A stretch of DNA of 64,000 bases from Shewanella insulae (lineage in GTDB: Bacteria > Pseudomonadota > Gammaproteobacteria > Enterobacterales > Shewanellaceae): positions 186,001-250,000 of the forward strand of contig NZ_WRPA01000004.1 of assembly GCF_009831655.1 (NCBI RefSeq), given 5' to 3'. Shown here one piece after another: positions 25,607 to 33,931 of this stretch. The number at the start of each line of letters is the position of its first letter. Positions within the stretch are counted from its first letter, which is position 1. Position numbers and translations under genes: made by a program. The notes beneath the pieces are model-generated. The model was not told the DNA's origin and searched no databases. It saw only the letters and a program-made list of their open reading frames with translations.

Positions 25607-27148
25607 ATGCAAAATCACTCTGACCTCCTCGACATAGGCGTGATAGGCCTAGGCGTCATGGGCAAGAATCTGGCGCTCAACATCGCCGACAACAGCTATC
25701 GCGTCGCCGCCTTCGATCTCGACGGCGCCAAGGTCGAAGCCCTACTGCAGCAGGAGCAAAAAGAGCGCCCTGCCAATTACGCACAGCGCATCGAAGGATG
25801 TAGCAATCTTTCAGAAATGTTATCCAGTCTCGCAAAGCCGCGCATCTTAGTCTTGTCGGTACCTGCCGGTGCGCCTGTGGATGGCGTCTGTAACGCCCTG
25901 TTAGAGGCCGGTATAGAGCAGGATGATATCGTGGTGGACACGGGCAATAGCCTGTGGACAGATACCGTCGCCCGCGAAGCTCAATACCAGGGCAAGTTTA
26001 GCTTCTTTAGCTGCGCCATCTCAGGCGGCGAGATGGGCGCGCGCTTCGGACCCTCTCTGATGCCGAGCGGCGACATCAAGGCGTGGGACAGAATCAAGCC
26101 CATCTGGGAGGCGATTGCCGCCAAGGTCGATCCTAAGACCGGCCTGCCCATAGAGCGTCAGGAGCCGGGTAACCCAGTGACCGAGGGCGAGCCATGCACT
26201 ACCTACATAGGCCCGGCAGGCGCCGGTCACTACGTAAAGATGGTACATAACGGCATCGAATACGCCGACATGCAGTTGATCTGCGAGGCCTATCAGCTAC
26301 TTAGCGATGGTCTTGGGCTGAGCGCCGCCGAGGTGGGTGAGATCTTCGCTCGCTGGAACCGGGGGAGCCTCAACAGCTATCTGATGGAGATCAGCGCCGA
26401 TGTACTTTCTCAGGCCGATCCCTTAACCGGCAAGCCGCTGGTGGAGATGATCCTGGATAAGGCGGGTCAGAAGGGCACAGGCCTGTGGACCGCGGTCAGC
26501 AGTCTGCAGATTGGTTGCCCGGCGCCAACCATAGCCGAGGCGGTCTATGCCAGGGCGGTCAGTACCCAGAAGCATCAGCGTCAGCAGCTGAGCCTGTTGC
26601 TGGCAGGTCCCGAGCCGCTCACATTGAGTGATGATGAGCGCGCCACCTTTATCGATGAGCTGGAAAATGCCCTCTACTGCGCCAAGATCGCCTGTTATGC
26701 CCAGGGGTTCCAGCTGATGGCGATGAATGCTCAGGAGCGCGGCTGGCAGTTGGATTTTGCCGAAATCGCCAAGATCTGGCGTGCCGGCTGTATCATTCGC
26801 GCCACCTTCCTGCAATCTATCACCCAGGCCTATCAGCAGGCGCAGAAGGTGGGAGAGCCTCTCGACAACCTGCTGATGGCTGAGACCTTTAGCCTGGCAC
26901 TGTCCGCCAAGCAGCAAGATTGGCGCCGCGCCGTGGCAAGGGCGATCATGAGCGGTGTGCCCGTGCCCTGTATCGGCTCGGCGCTGGCCTACTACGACAG
27001 CTATCGCAGCGAGACCCTGCCGGCCAATCTGCTTCAGGGTCAGCGGGACTTCTTCGGCGCCCACAGCTTCGAGCGTATCGACAAGCACGCTGGCGAGAAG
27101 TATCACCTCAACTGGAGCCATAGCGAACGCACGCTGGAGAAGCTCTAG
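25607..27148 (+). CDS. gnd: 6-phosphogluconate dehydrogenase (decarboxylating)
   Basis: It converts 6-phosphogluconate to ribulose 5-phosphate with NADP in the oxidative pentose phosphate pathway. From ATG 25607, with GGGGA eight bases upstream, the protein has about 513 residues. It shows the nucleotide loop GVIGLGVMGKNLALN, the substrate segment ISGGEMGARFGPSLMPSG and catalytic GPAGAGHYVKMVHNGIEYAD (Lys and Asn of the KMVHNGIEY block). It is a single-gene unit ending at a strong terminator. Confidence 0.97.
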   Translation: MQNHSDLLDIGVIGLGVMGKNLALNIADNSYRVAAFDLDGAKVEALLQQEQKERPANYAQRIEGCSNLSEMLSSLAKPRILVLSVPAGAPVDGVCNALLEAGIEQDDIVVDTGNSLWTDTVAREAQYQGKFSFFSCAISGGEMGARFGPSLMPSGDIKAWDRIKPIWEAIAAKVDPKTGLPIERQEPGNPVTEGEPCTTYIGPAGAGHYVKMVHNGIEYADMQLICEAYQLLSDGLGLSAAEVGEIFARWNRGSLNSYLMEISADVLSQADPLTGKPLVEMILDKAGQKGTGLWTAVSSLQIGCPAPTIAEAVYARAVSTQKHQRQQLSLLLAGPEPLTLSDDERATFIDELENALYCAKIACYAQGFQLMAMNAQERGWQLDFAEIAKIWRAGCIIRATFLQSITQAYQQAQKVGEPLDNLLMAETFSLALSAKQQDWRRAVARAIMSGVPVPCIGSALAYYDSYRSETLPANLLQGQRDFFGAHSFERIDKHAGEKYHLNWSHSERTLEKL

Positions 27149-27173
27149 TGCATCATTAAGCTTCAATAAAAAG

Positions 27174-27205
27174 AAAACCGCTAGTCAGTCGCTAGCGGTT
27201 TTTTT
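27174..27205 (+). terminator. Terminator of gnd
   Basis: AAAACCGCTAG and CTAGCGGTTTT pair around seven bases, followed by more T's. Confidence 0.9.
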
Positions 27206-27229
27206 ATCTCAGTGTTGTGGCCTGTACTT

Positions 27230-27277
27230 ATATCAATCACGGCAAGTAAGTGATCAGTTATTTGCCGTGATTGGAAT
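27230..27277. repeat. 48-base palindromic intergenic repeat, copy A
   Basis: The arms AATCACGGCAA and TTGCCGTGATT pair perfectly around a centre containing TGATCA. The whole 48-base unit is about 80% identical to the one at 62717-62764. It lies between the gnd terminator and the stop codon of the XRE regulator gene and touches that stop. Confidence 0.85.
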
Positions 27278-28809
27278 TAGCCCTGACAGCCACCACTCTC
27301 ATAGCAGCTTGGCTTGCGCGGACAACTGGCGCCGCGGGCGCAGATGAGTCTGGCCTCGCTGTCGATACCGCGCTCGACCCAATTGATATTGAGGATCTTG
27401 GCCACTCGTTTGATGTCAGTCTTGATGTTGCTGGGCAGGGGCGAAGAGCCACCGTTGTCGACACAGGCTTCCTTGAGCTGCTGCGCCACTTGATTGGCGT
27501 CGCCACCCTGGGCCTCGATGGCCGGGTTGAGGTCGATACCGGCGCAGAGCACATGGGGGTTGCCCGCCAAGTCTTTCACCCGAATCGATTCGCAGCAGTA
27601 GATCTTAGGCTCGTTGGCCACATCTAGGATGGAGATCTGCGCCGAGGAGCCCTGAGTCGAGGCGTTGATCATCCTAAATACCGCCCAGTGCTGGCAGGGA
27701 TCTTCCACCTGGCGCATGTTGCCCCAAGGCAATGGGATGCCGTTGCCTCGGTATACGGCCTTGAGCTTACCGGGCGAGTAGGCATCGAAATAGTGCCAGT
27801 GGCTGTAGGGAGAGACTGCCGTCATGCGGCGCATGGCCACCGAGGGAGAGACATCTACCAACTTGGCTACATCTATCTCATAGCCGTGACGGTCGAGCAG
27901 TTGCCTGAAAGGCACCTTAGGGCAGAGCAGGGCGCCGGCGAAGAAGCTGGACTCGAAATCCCGCCAGGCATGCAGGATATCCTGGGCATCTACGGTCGAG
28001 GATTGCATGGGACTATCGGCATCATCCACCAGGCTGGTGCCATGGCTGCGCCCGGCGACCATGATGCTCTTCAGACCATCCTTGTTGTGCAGCACGCAGT
28101 GGCCGATATGGACGGCCAGGTCGTACTTGAGCCGTCGAGTATGTTGGTTAAGTAATTGATTGAGGCAGATCTTATTGGGTTGCTCGAAATAGGAGGTGAT
28201 GATATGTTGCTTGCCGGTGCCGGCCTCTTCGCGGATCGCCTTGGGCGCCCGGGTAAACCATTTCACCACTAGGCCGAGGCGCTGCACTATGGCCAGCAGA
28301 TCCTCTAGGCTCAGCGGCATGCGTTTGAGCCCAACCTCTTCGGCGGCGCGCTCGAGATCGGGAAAATGGTTCTGATGATGTTCCTGATGGGCGCGGATCA
28401 GCAGGTGGGCAAACTGACGGCCGCTGATCCCCGTCTGTGAGAGCATCTCAGGAATGGCGATCTGTAGTATCTCGTTGGAAAACAGGAAGCTTGGCTCCAG
28501 CGCCATGCCGCTGATCCCGCCGCGAGAGCCTTTGACCGGAGTGATCGCCTGCTCCTCTGGGGCATCGTCGAGAAACCAGTCCACCTCCTTTTGAAACACG
28601 GCGGCGATCACCGCCAACATGCCGGCACTGGGCACGCGTTTACCGCGTTCTATCATGGAGAGGTAGGAGACAGAGGGGGCCGAATCCGCGTCCACCCTGA
28701 TACAGCGGGCTGACAGATCTTCCATGGTTAGATTATTGCGCTTCCTGAGATTACGTATCTTAGTCCCCAGGAAATGCGACTTTCTCATCAAGCTGCTATT
28801 GGTCTTCAT
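27277..28809 (-). CDS. XRE-family regulator of the ScfR/RamB type with DUF3612-like body
   Basis: A 510-residue regulator. Residues ~12-70 form a cro/XRE helix-turn-helix (GTKIRNLRKRNNLTMEDLSA, SVSYLSMIERGKRVPS). A region resembling the IrrE-like part of ScfR proteins follows; its metallopeptidase motif is degenerate (AVHIGHCVLHN). The C terminus has four cysteines in CARGASCPRKPSCYESGGC, like the CxxC-rich tail of ScfR/RamB proteins. RamB in corynebacteria controls acetate and glyoxylate-cycle genes (known). The divergent neighbour here is a malate-synthase-G-like protein, which supports a similar acetate or fatty-acid role (inference). Confidence 0.8.
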   Translation of the reverse strand: MKTNSSLMRKSHFLGTKIRNLRKRNNLTMEDLSARCIRVDADSAPSVSYLSMIERGKRVPSAGMLAVIAAVFQKEVDWFLDDAPEEQAITPVKGSRGGISGMALEPSFLFSNEILQIAIPEMLSQTGISGRQFAHLLIRAHQEHHQNHFPDLERAAEEVGLKRMPLSLEDLLAIVQRLGLVVKWFTRAPKAIREEAGTGKQHIITSYFEQPNKICLNQLLNQHTRRLKYDLAVHIGHCVLHNKDGLKSIMVAGRSHGTSLVDDADSPMQSSTVDAQDILHAWRDFESSFFAGALLCPKVPFRQLLDRHGYEIDVAKLVDVSPSVAMRRMTAVSPYSHWHYFDAYSPGKLKAVYRGNGIPLPWGNMRQVEDPCQHWAVFRMINASTQGSSAQISILDVANEPKIYCCESIRVKDLAGNPHVLCAGIDLNPAIEAQGGDANQVAQQLKEACVDNGGSSPLPSNIKTDIKRVAKILNINWVERGIDSEARLICARGASCPRKPSCYESGGCQG

Positions 28810-28818
28810 TTTGTAAAA

Positions 28819-28847
28819 TTCACAATGTGAAATTTCTATTGTGAAAT
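28819..28847. promoter_or_regulatory. Operator-like repeats at the XRE regulator start
   Basis: The perfect 13-base dyad TTCACAATGTGAA (28819-28831) directly upstream of the regulator's ATG is followed 14 bases on by a second TGTGAAAT half (28840-28847). Direct repeats of TGTGAAAT overlapping the likely promoter suggest autoregulation and control of the divergent gene. Confidence 0.55.
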
Positions 28848-28990
28848 TGTAATGAAAAAGTCGCTAGACTACAAATTAAGCAATCGGGGAAGCGATAAAT
28901 CCCTTAGAGCGCCACTTAAAGCTGTAGGGCAAAAATGTCATCAGCGAGTCAAACATAGCAATAGATAGCATGAGTGAGAGGGATGAGGCG

Positions 28991-29530
28991 ATGAATATAC
29001 AGACAGAGCAACTAGACCAGAGTATTTACAACTTCATCAAGCAGGTAATGCCTATGACACAAGTGAATGGAAACAACGCGCTGGCACCTCAGATGGAGCA
29101 GCAAGATGGCCTGACTTATGCCAAGCAGATCTTAGATCAGTACTTTCCCCTGAGTCAGGGATCGCACCAGGATGTCTGCAGCTATGTGATCTATTACAAG
29201 CAACTACTGGCCTTCTTCGCCGACGGCAGCCAGAGCGGTCTGGCGCAGCCCCGACAGTTTGTTGCCCTCTCAGGTCACAAGTGCGAGCCAAGCTCTCTGG
29301 TGCTGAAGAACAACGGTTTCCACATCGAGATTGCACTGGATCGTCGCGGCGAGCAGGGACGTCACGATCTTGCCGGCATCAACGACGTACAGGTCGAGGC
29401 GGCGCTGATGACAATCGTCGATAATGAGCAGAGCCCATGCCTGCGTACCTGGACCAGCCTGGTGACAGGGCAGGCCGACCAGCACTGTAAAGAGTTCACC
29501 TCGAAAGACGGGACCGAATACCGCCTCTAA
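28991..29530 (+). CDS. Shortened, barrel-less malate synthase G-like protein
   Basis: The product (about 179 residues from ATG 28991; 186 from 28970) matches the N-terminal half of malate synthase G. It keeps a short N-terminal piece (LDQSIYNFIKQVMP), then PLSQGSHQDVCSYV, FVALSGHKCEPSSLVLKNNG, FHIEIALDR and AGINDVQVEAALMTIVD, parallel to E. coli GlcB LPLENGS, LLKNNGLHIEL and [21 protein letters not shown]. After that the DCEDSVAAVDAEDK block is degenerate (DNEQSPCLRTWTS) and the protein ends at a DGTEYRL segment, so the catalytic TIM barrel is missing. It cannot be a working synthase. Intact frame, ribosome site and a conserved-looking divergent regulator argue for a retained, possibly regulatory, role. 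Confidence 0.75.
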   Translation: MNIQTEQLDQSIYNFIKQVMPMTQVNGNNALAPQMEQQDGLTYAKQILDQYFPLSQGSHQDVCSYVIYYKQLLAFFADGSQSGLAQPRQFVALSGHKCEPSSLVLKNNGFHIEIALDRRGEQGRHDLAGINDVQVEAALMTIVDNEQSPCLRTWTSLVTGQADQHCKEFTSKDGTEYRL

Positions 29531-29550
29531 CTTGTGTGATGACTCGCCAT

Positions 29551-29580
29551 AAAAAATGCCAGCAATTGCTGGCATTTTTT
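29551..29580. terminator. Bidirectional terminator between the malate-synthase-like gene and menA
   Basis: A perfect 30-base palindrome: AAAAAATGCCAGCAA and its complement, serving the converging genes on both sides. Confidence 0.9.
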
Positions 29581-29601
29581 ATGTCTGTGCTGGTTTCCTT
29601 T

Positions 29602-30474
29602 CTAGGCCAAGGCAAGGCCCAGGCTGAACAGGGCGCTGAAGATCACCGTGAGTTTCGCCGTGCGTCCCAGCAGTGGGTTTAACGCCGCTCCCGAGGTCTG
29701 GCTAAATTCGCTGTTGAGCTTGCGTGCCAGGATCAGTGCCAGGCCGCCGAGCAACACAGGTAACCCAGGTAAGATGCCGAGCAGAAAACCACCTATGACG
29801 AGGGCGAAAGGCAGGTAGACCAAGGCCTGATACAGGACTCTGGCTTGACCTTCGCCTATCTTGACCGCCAGGGTGCGTTTGCCCGCCTTGGCATCTGTGG
29901 GGATGTCGCGGGTGTTGTTCACCAGCATCACGGCGGCGTTAAACAGGCCGATGGCGCTGCCTAGTATCCAGGCGGCGACACTCGTGTCATGGGCCTGCAG
30001 GTAGTAGCTGCCGACCACGGCCACCAGGCCGAAGAAGATGAAGGCGGCGACCTCACCCAGGCCATGGGAGGCCAGAGGGTAGGGGCCTCCGCTATATCCC
30101 AGGGCGCCCAGGATAGAGGCGGCGGCTAGGATGGCGATGGGCCAGCCACCATGGTAGATAAGCAAAGAGCCCACCAGTAACGCCAGCACCAGGCAGGCGA
30201 TCATGGCGTTGCGCACCTTGCTCGGGTCGAGCAGGCCACTCTGGGTGACGCGAACCGGGCCGAGTCGCTCCTCGGTGTCGATGCCACTCTTAAAATCGAA
30301 GTAGTCGTTGGCCAGGTTAACGGCGATCTGCAGCAATAGTGCGCACAACATGGAGGTGGCGGCAATTAGCCAGCTAAATTGTGTCAGTGATAGGGCGAGC
30401 GCATTGCCGACTAAGATAGGGCCAATGGCTGCGGGAAGAGTACGTGGGCGTGTCGCCAGGATCCAGGGATTCAT
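29602..30474 (-). CDS. menA: 1,4-dihydroxy-2-naphthoate polyprenyltransferase
   Basis: An inner-membrane UbiA-family prenyltransferase that attaches the isoprenoid tail in menaquinone synthesis. The 290-residue protein has about eight or nine helices and both aspartate-rich motifs: NLANDYFDFKSGID (~residues 55-68) and DIPTDAKAGKRTLAVKIG (~180). The E-R-L-G-P-x-R-V-T-Q-S-G-L segment after the first motif is typical of MenA rather than UbiA. Menaquinone serves anaerobic respiration, fitting the MtrB-like gene elsewhere in the window. Confidence 0.95.
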   Translation of the reverse strand: MNPWILATRPRTLPAAIGPILVGNALALSLTQFSWLIAATSMLCALLLQIAVNLANDYFDFKSGIDTEERLGPVRVTQSGLLDPSKVRNAMIACLVLALLVGSLLIYHGGWPIAILAAASILGALGYSGGPYPLASHGLGEVAAFIFFGLVAVVGSYYLQAHDTSVAAWILGSAIGLFNAAVMLVNNTRDIPTDAKAGKRTLAVKIGEGQARVLYQALVYLPFALVIGGFLLGILPGLPVLLGGLALILARKLNSEFSQTSGAALNPLLGRTAKLTVIFSALFSLGLALA

Positions 30475-30878
30475 TATCTGTGTTCGTAATTATTAGGTAG
30501 GGATTGAGTCAGGCTCGAAAATATAGCCCAAGCATAGCAAATAAGCCCAAGTCGATGAAGCGCTTGCATTAGCATTATGTGAACAGCCTCGTTTTATTTT
30601 TCCGGGATCTTTAGGATAATCCCCCAAGCCTTTAATAAACCTTAAACGCCTTGTTAAAAATTTGTGTAATTTTGACGCGGCGCACACCTTTGCTGCTTCT
30701 TTCCATCAAATCTGTTGCCAGCCTCAAAGATCTCCGGCCTGACATGTGCTGTTATAGCTGTCTGACGGTGAGATTCAGCCGGGAATGCTTTAAGCTTATC
30801 TAATTAATTTATATAGGTTTTATAAATTTAATACTTAGGTCGAATAAGGCTTTTTGGCGGCGAGAGACAAGGATCAGG
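30475..30878. other. 404-base divergent intergenic region between menA and the SDR gene
   Basis: This holds the divergent promoters of menA and the SDR gene; the last 100 bases before the SDR gene are AT-rich. I find no convincing gene, strong hairpin or recognised operator. A weak GGGAT/ATCCC pairing lies at 30604-30623. Confidence 0.5.
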
Positions 30879-31799
30879 ATGATGCGTTTTGATGAACAGG
30901 TAGCTGTCGTCACAGGAGCTGGGGCAGGCTTAGGACGAGCCTATGCGATCGCCTTAGCCGAGCGCGGTGCGCGCTTGGCCATTATCGATTCGGGATGCGG
31001 CGATAGCCGCTGTCAGACCTATAGTGGTGCCGGCCTCAATAAGACGGCTCGTACCCTGACCGAGCTGGGCGCCGACTGCCTGAGCTTTCAGGTGGATGTG
31101 TGTGACAGTCAGGCTCTGGCCGAGGTTGTTGAGTCTGTGATGGCACGCTGGGGGCGTATTGACATAGTCGTCAACAATGCCGGCATCCACAATCCCGTGT
31201 CGTTCGACAGCCTGAGCTTCGATCAATGGCAGCGTCAGCTGGATGTGGATCTCAACGGCAGTTTCCACCTGACCAAGTTGGTGTGGCCTTTGATGAAGCG
31301 GCAAAACTATGGCCGTATCGTGATGACGGCGGGAGCCAGCGGTCTCTATGGCGACATGCATGAGACCCACTACAGTGCCAGCAAGATGGCGCTTATAGGC
31401 CTGGTTAACAGCCTGGCCAAGGAGGGGCGGGACTATAACATCTCGGTCAATACCCTGGTGCCCCAGGCGTTGACCGCCATGACGGAGCATCATCTCAGCC
31501 CCTTGGTGAAACCGCTGTTTAGCACCTCGTCTGTCAATGCCACGCTGCTCTATCTCTGTTCCTCTCATGCCTGTAGTGGCCAACACCTGCTTGCCGCCGC
31601 CGGTAGCGTAAGCCATGGAATGTTTGTCGAGTTTCAGCCGCTGCGAATCGTCGAAGATGATTGCAAGCCCGAGGTGATCGCCCTGCGCTGGGATGAACTT
31701 TATCGGGCGCAGCCTTGCCATTACCACGAGAGCGGCGAGGAGCAGGTGACCGCCTGGGCAAGGCGCAGCGCCGCCGAGCATCATGTCGACATCGAATAG
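30879..31799 (+). CDS. SDR-family oxidoreductase, HSD17B4-like
   Basis: A 306-residue short-chain dehydrogenase with the NAD(P)-binding TGAGAGLGRAYAIALAERGA (~13-32), VNNAGIHNPVSFDSL (~97-111), catalytic Ser in MTAGASGLYG and YSASKMALIGLVNSLAKEG (Tyr/Lys). The order of motifs and the extended C-terminal tail resemble the dehydrogenase part of peroxisomal multifunctional enzyme 2. It lies 116 bases before tesB, so an acyl-CoA-related substrate is plausible but unproven. Confidence 0.85.
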   Translation: MMRFDEQVAVVTGAGAGLGRAYAIALAERGARLAIIDSGCGDSRCQTYSGAGLNKTARTLTELGADCLSFQVDVCDSQALAEVVESVMARWGRIDIVVNNAGIHNPVSFDSLSFDQWQRQLDVDLNGSFHLTKLVWPLMKRQNYGRIVMTAGASGLYGDMHETHYSASKMALIGLVNSLAKEGRDYNISVNTLVPQALTAMTEHHLSPLVKPLFSTSSVNATLLYLCSSHACSGQHLLAAAGSVSHGMFVEFQPLRIVEDDCKPEVIALRWDELYRAQPCHYHESGEEQVTAWARRSAAEHHVDIE

Positions 31800-31915
31800 C
31801 CGGCGGTGACAAATTGCTGCAGGAAGCGCCAGGAAAGGTCAACGGGCCCTAGCAAGATAAGGGGAATCTAAGGTAAGCTTGACGACCAATATTGATGAGT
31901 TATCGGTGAGGTTGC

Positions 31916-32779
31916 ATGAGTCAGGTATTAGATGATCTCTTATCCCTGTTATCGCTCGAACAGATAGAGGTCGGCCTCTATCGCGGTCAGAGCCAAGATC
32001 TGGGGTTCGGCCATGTGTTTGGCGGACAGGTCATGGGCCAGGCCCTCAGCGCAGCGGCGCAAACCGTCGACAGTGAGCGTCAGGTGCACTCCTTCCACTC
32101 CTATTTCTTGCGTGCCGGTGATGAGAAACTGCCCATCGTCTATGACGTTGAAAATATGCGTGACGGTGGCAGCTTTAGTGCCCGCCGAGTGAAGGCGATT
32201 CAGAAGGGCAGACCCATTTTCTACATGACCTGCTCCTTTCAAAAGCCCGAGCAAGGCCTAGATCACCAGAGTCAGATGCCCGATGTGCCTGGGCCAGAGG
32301 GCTTGCTTAATCAGCAGGAGCTGGCTTCGACACTCAGAGACAAGGTGCCGCGTAAGGTGCTGGAGAAGTTTATGGCGGATTCGCCACTGGAGATGCGTCT
32401 GGTGAACCCTTGTAATCCCATGGCACCTAACCAACGCGAGCCCATCAGACATGTGTGGATCCGTGCCAATGGTAAGGTGCCTAACGATCTCTCGGTGCAC
32501 GAATATCTGCTGGCCTATGCCTCAGACTTTAATTTCCTGGTGACGGCGGCTCAGCCCCACGGCGTCTCCTTCTTAACCCCTGGCATGCGTATGGCGACCA
32601 TAGATCATGCCATGTGGTTCCACCGTCCGCTGGATCTCAGCCAGTGGTTGCTCTATAGCATAGATAGCCCCAATGCCGGTGGCGGTCGTGGCTTCGTGCG
32701 CGGCGAGTTTTACACCCAGAGTGGTGAGCTGGTAGCCTCGGCAACCCAGGAAGGCTTGATTCGATTAACACAGGGATAA
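31916..32779 (+). CDS. tesB: Acyl-CoA thioesterase II
   Basis: A 287-residue double hot-dog thioesterase hydrolysing medium- and long-chain acyl-CoAs. Marks are [32 protein letters not shown] (residues ~63-74), and in the second half [20 protein letters not shown] with the catalytic Asp, and the C-terminal ATQEGLIRL with the conserved Gln. GAGG stands five bases before the ATG. It precedes a lipoprotein gene by about 30 bases. Confidence 0.95.
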   Translation: MSQVLDDLLSLLSLEQIEVGLYRGQSQDLGFGHVFGGQVMGQALSAAAQTVDSERQVHSFHSYFLRAGDEKLPIVYDVENMRDGGSFSARRVKAIQKGRPIFYMTCSFQKPEQGLDHQSQMPDVPGPEGLLNQQELASTLRDKVPRKVLEKFMADSPLEMRLVNPCNPMAPNQREPIRHVWIRANGKVPNDLSVHEYLLAYASDFNFLVTAAQPHGVSFLTPGMRMATIDHAMWFHRPLDLSQWLLYSIDSPNAGGGRGFVRGEFYTQSGELVASATQEGLIRLTQG

Positions 32780-32808
32780 ATGAAACAGTGAGTGAAAGGT
32801 TGAATGTG

Positions 32809-33201
32809 ATGAAGATGAAAATGAAAGCCATATTGGCGTCTTTGCTGCTTATTTTGTTGGCGGGCTGTGTGACGGTAGAGCCCGAGCCGCCGATTTTCGT
32901 CAATGGCGCCGCCGGTTATCTGGAGAAGATCAATCTGCCCCAAGGTTGCAGCATTACCATAGCCGTGATCGATCTCGACACCCCGGGCGCCATCATCGCC
33001 CAGAAGAGCTTCGATATCGCCAGAGCCCCGGTGCCCTTTAAGTTTGCCTTCGCCCGCGAGACCATAGACAAGAGTGTCAACTATGGTGTGGTCGCCATGA
33101 TCCAGTATCAGGGCAAGGTGATCTTCCAGACCTACGACAGGTTTCCGGTGATTAATAACGGCAAGTACACCACGGAAGTGGTGATGAAACTGGTCAAGTA
33201 G
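32809..33201 (+). CDS. YbaY/YscW-like lipoprotein (copy 1)
   Basis: A lipoprotein with signal KMKAILASLLLILLAGC; LAGC is the lipobox, so lipidation falls on Cys near residue 18-20. The mature domain of about 110 residues (INLPQGCSITIAVIDLDTPG, PVPFKFAFARETID, GVVAMIQYQGKVIFQTYDRFPVI) is the YbaY/YscW beta-sandwich. A second, diverged copy lies at 36186-36587. ATG 32809 is preferred over GTG 32788. The function of YbaY in envelope homeostasis is not settled. Confidence 0.85.
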   Translation: MKMKMKAILASLLLILLAGCVTVEPEPPIFVNGAAGYLEKINLPQGCSITIAVIDLDTPGAIIAQKSFDIARAPVPFKFAFARETIDKSVNYGVVAMIQYQGKVIFQTYDRFPVINNGKYTTEVVMKLVK

Positions 33202-33218
33202 ACCTACTTGATGAAGCG

Positions 33219-33243
33219 AAGGGAGCCCAAGGGCTCCTTTTTT
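33219..33243 (+). terminator. Terminator after lipoprotein copy 1
   Basis: GGGAGCCC and GGGCTCC form a tight stem followed by TTTTTT, 20 bases after the stop codon. Confidence 0.85.
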
Positions 33244-33385
33244 ATGGCGCGTTTTCAGCGGAGCTCATAGAGGATAGCCTTCAGGCTCGGCTTTTGAGAA
33301 TAGGCTTTGTGGATGAAACTTGCGGTTAGCCTTGGCGTATGAACTTTTGTGCAGGCCTTTGCAATTGGACACCTGGTTATTTGAG

Positions 33386-33475
33386 CAAGGCAACTCGAAC
33401 AAAGGCAATTTGAACAAGGGTAATTTGAGCAAGAGTAATTTAAGAACAGACAATTTAAGAATAGGCAACTTGAGT
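33386..33475. repeat. 15-base degenerate tandem array, six units
   Basis: Six consecutive 15-mers such as AAAGGCAATTTGAAC, AAGGGTAATTTGAGC and ATAGGCAACTTGAGT. Read forwards the array encodes units like KGNLN, KGNLS, TDNLR and IGNLS, reminiscent of pentapeptide-repeat A(D/N)LxX spacing, but no credible start lies upstream. Confidence 0.8.
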
Positions 33476-33568
33476 AAATTTCAGTCAAGTGTCATCGCCT
33501 GAATCTTGATTTAATATATTTTATCCAATAGGGTGGGTTGATAATAATAACAAATCAAGGAAGAACAG

Positions 33569-33931
33569 ATGCAGTTTATCGGCAGTCATCATCTCATCGG
33601 CAGTCTGCCCGGTGCCGACACCCCTGGCTCGTTCTCATCTCATCGAGAAGCTGAGTTCAAGCGTCAGCTTAATACCCACACTAACAAGATCAATAGCAAC
33701 AATATCAATACCAATATCAATACCAACAAGATCAATACCAGTACCAACAATTCCAATAGGGAACATGATGGCTGGCGTTCGGCCTGTCGAAGCAGCGACG
33801 AGCCACACAATGCCTTTAAGGATAGAAGCTGGCAGCACCAAGAAGGCCGAGACCCGCTAGTTGCCAGCCTGGCTCTGATTAGTCTCGCAATGCTGAGTCT
33901 CGCGTCCGGCCTATTAACGATAGGGGCATAG
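33569..33931 (+). CDS. Asn-rich repeat protein with C-terminal hydrophobic segment (hypothetical)
   Basis: A 120-residue frame with AAGGAAG seven bases before ATG. The middle is a low-complexity block built from 15-base units (33683-33760) giving NKINS, NNINT, NINT, NKINT. The C terminus is a hydrophobic span, ASLALISLAMLSLASGLLTIGA, ending at the last residue. I recognise no family. The opposite strand also has open frames because of the repeat, so this may not be a real gene; the ribosome site favours it. Confidence 0.4.
   Translation: MQFIGSHHLIGSLPGADTPGSFSSHREAEFKRQLNTHTNKINSNNINTNINTNKINTSTNNSNREHDGWRSACRSSDEPHNAFKDRSWQHQEGRDPLVASLALISLAMLSLASGLLTIGA
33683..33760. repeat. 15-base degenerate tandem array inside an Asn-rich frame
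   Basis: Units AACAAGATCAATAGC, AACAATATCAATACC, AATATCAATACC (12), AACAAGATCAATACC, then AGTACC and AACAATTCCAATAGG. Unit lengths are all multiples of three. Confidence 0.75.

Larger units (their letters stand above)
33202..33568. other. 367-base gap with terminator and a six-unit repeat
   Basis: The gap holds a terminator (33219-33243) and the 15-base tandem array at 33386-33475. Frames through the array encode pentapeptide-like strings on both strands but none has a ribosome site, so I do not call a gene. Confidence 0.5.

Noticed and set aside
33386-33475. CRISPR array
   Set aside because: Units are 15 bases, contiguous and degenerate, with no spacers and no cas genes nearby.
33320-33502. 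Possible pentapeptide-repeat protein over the 15-base array
   Set aside because: Starts at TTG without ribosome site; both strands are open across the array because of its period, so open frames there carry little weight.
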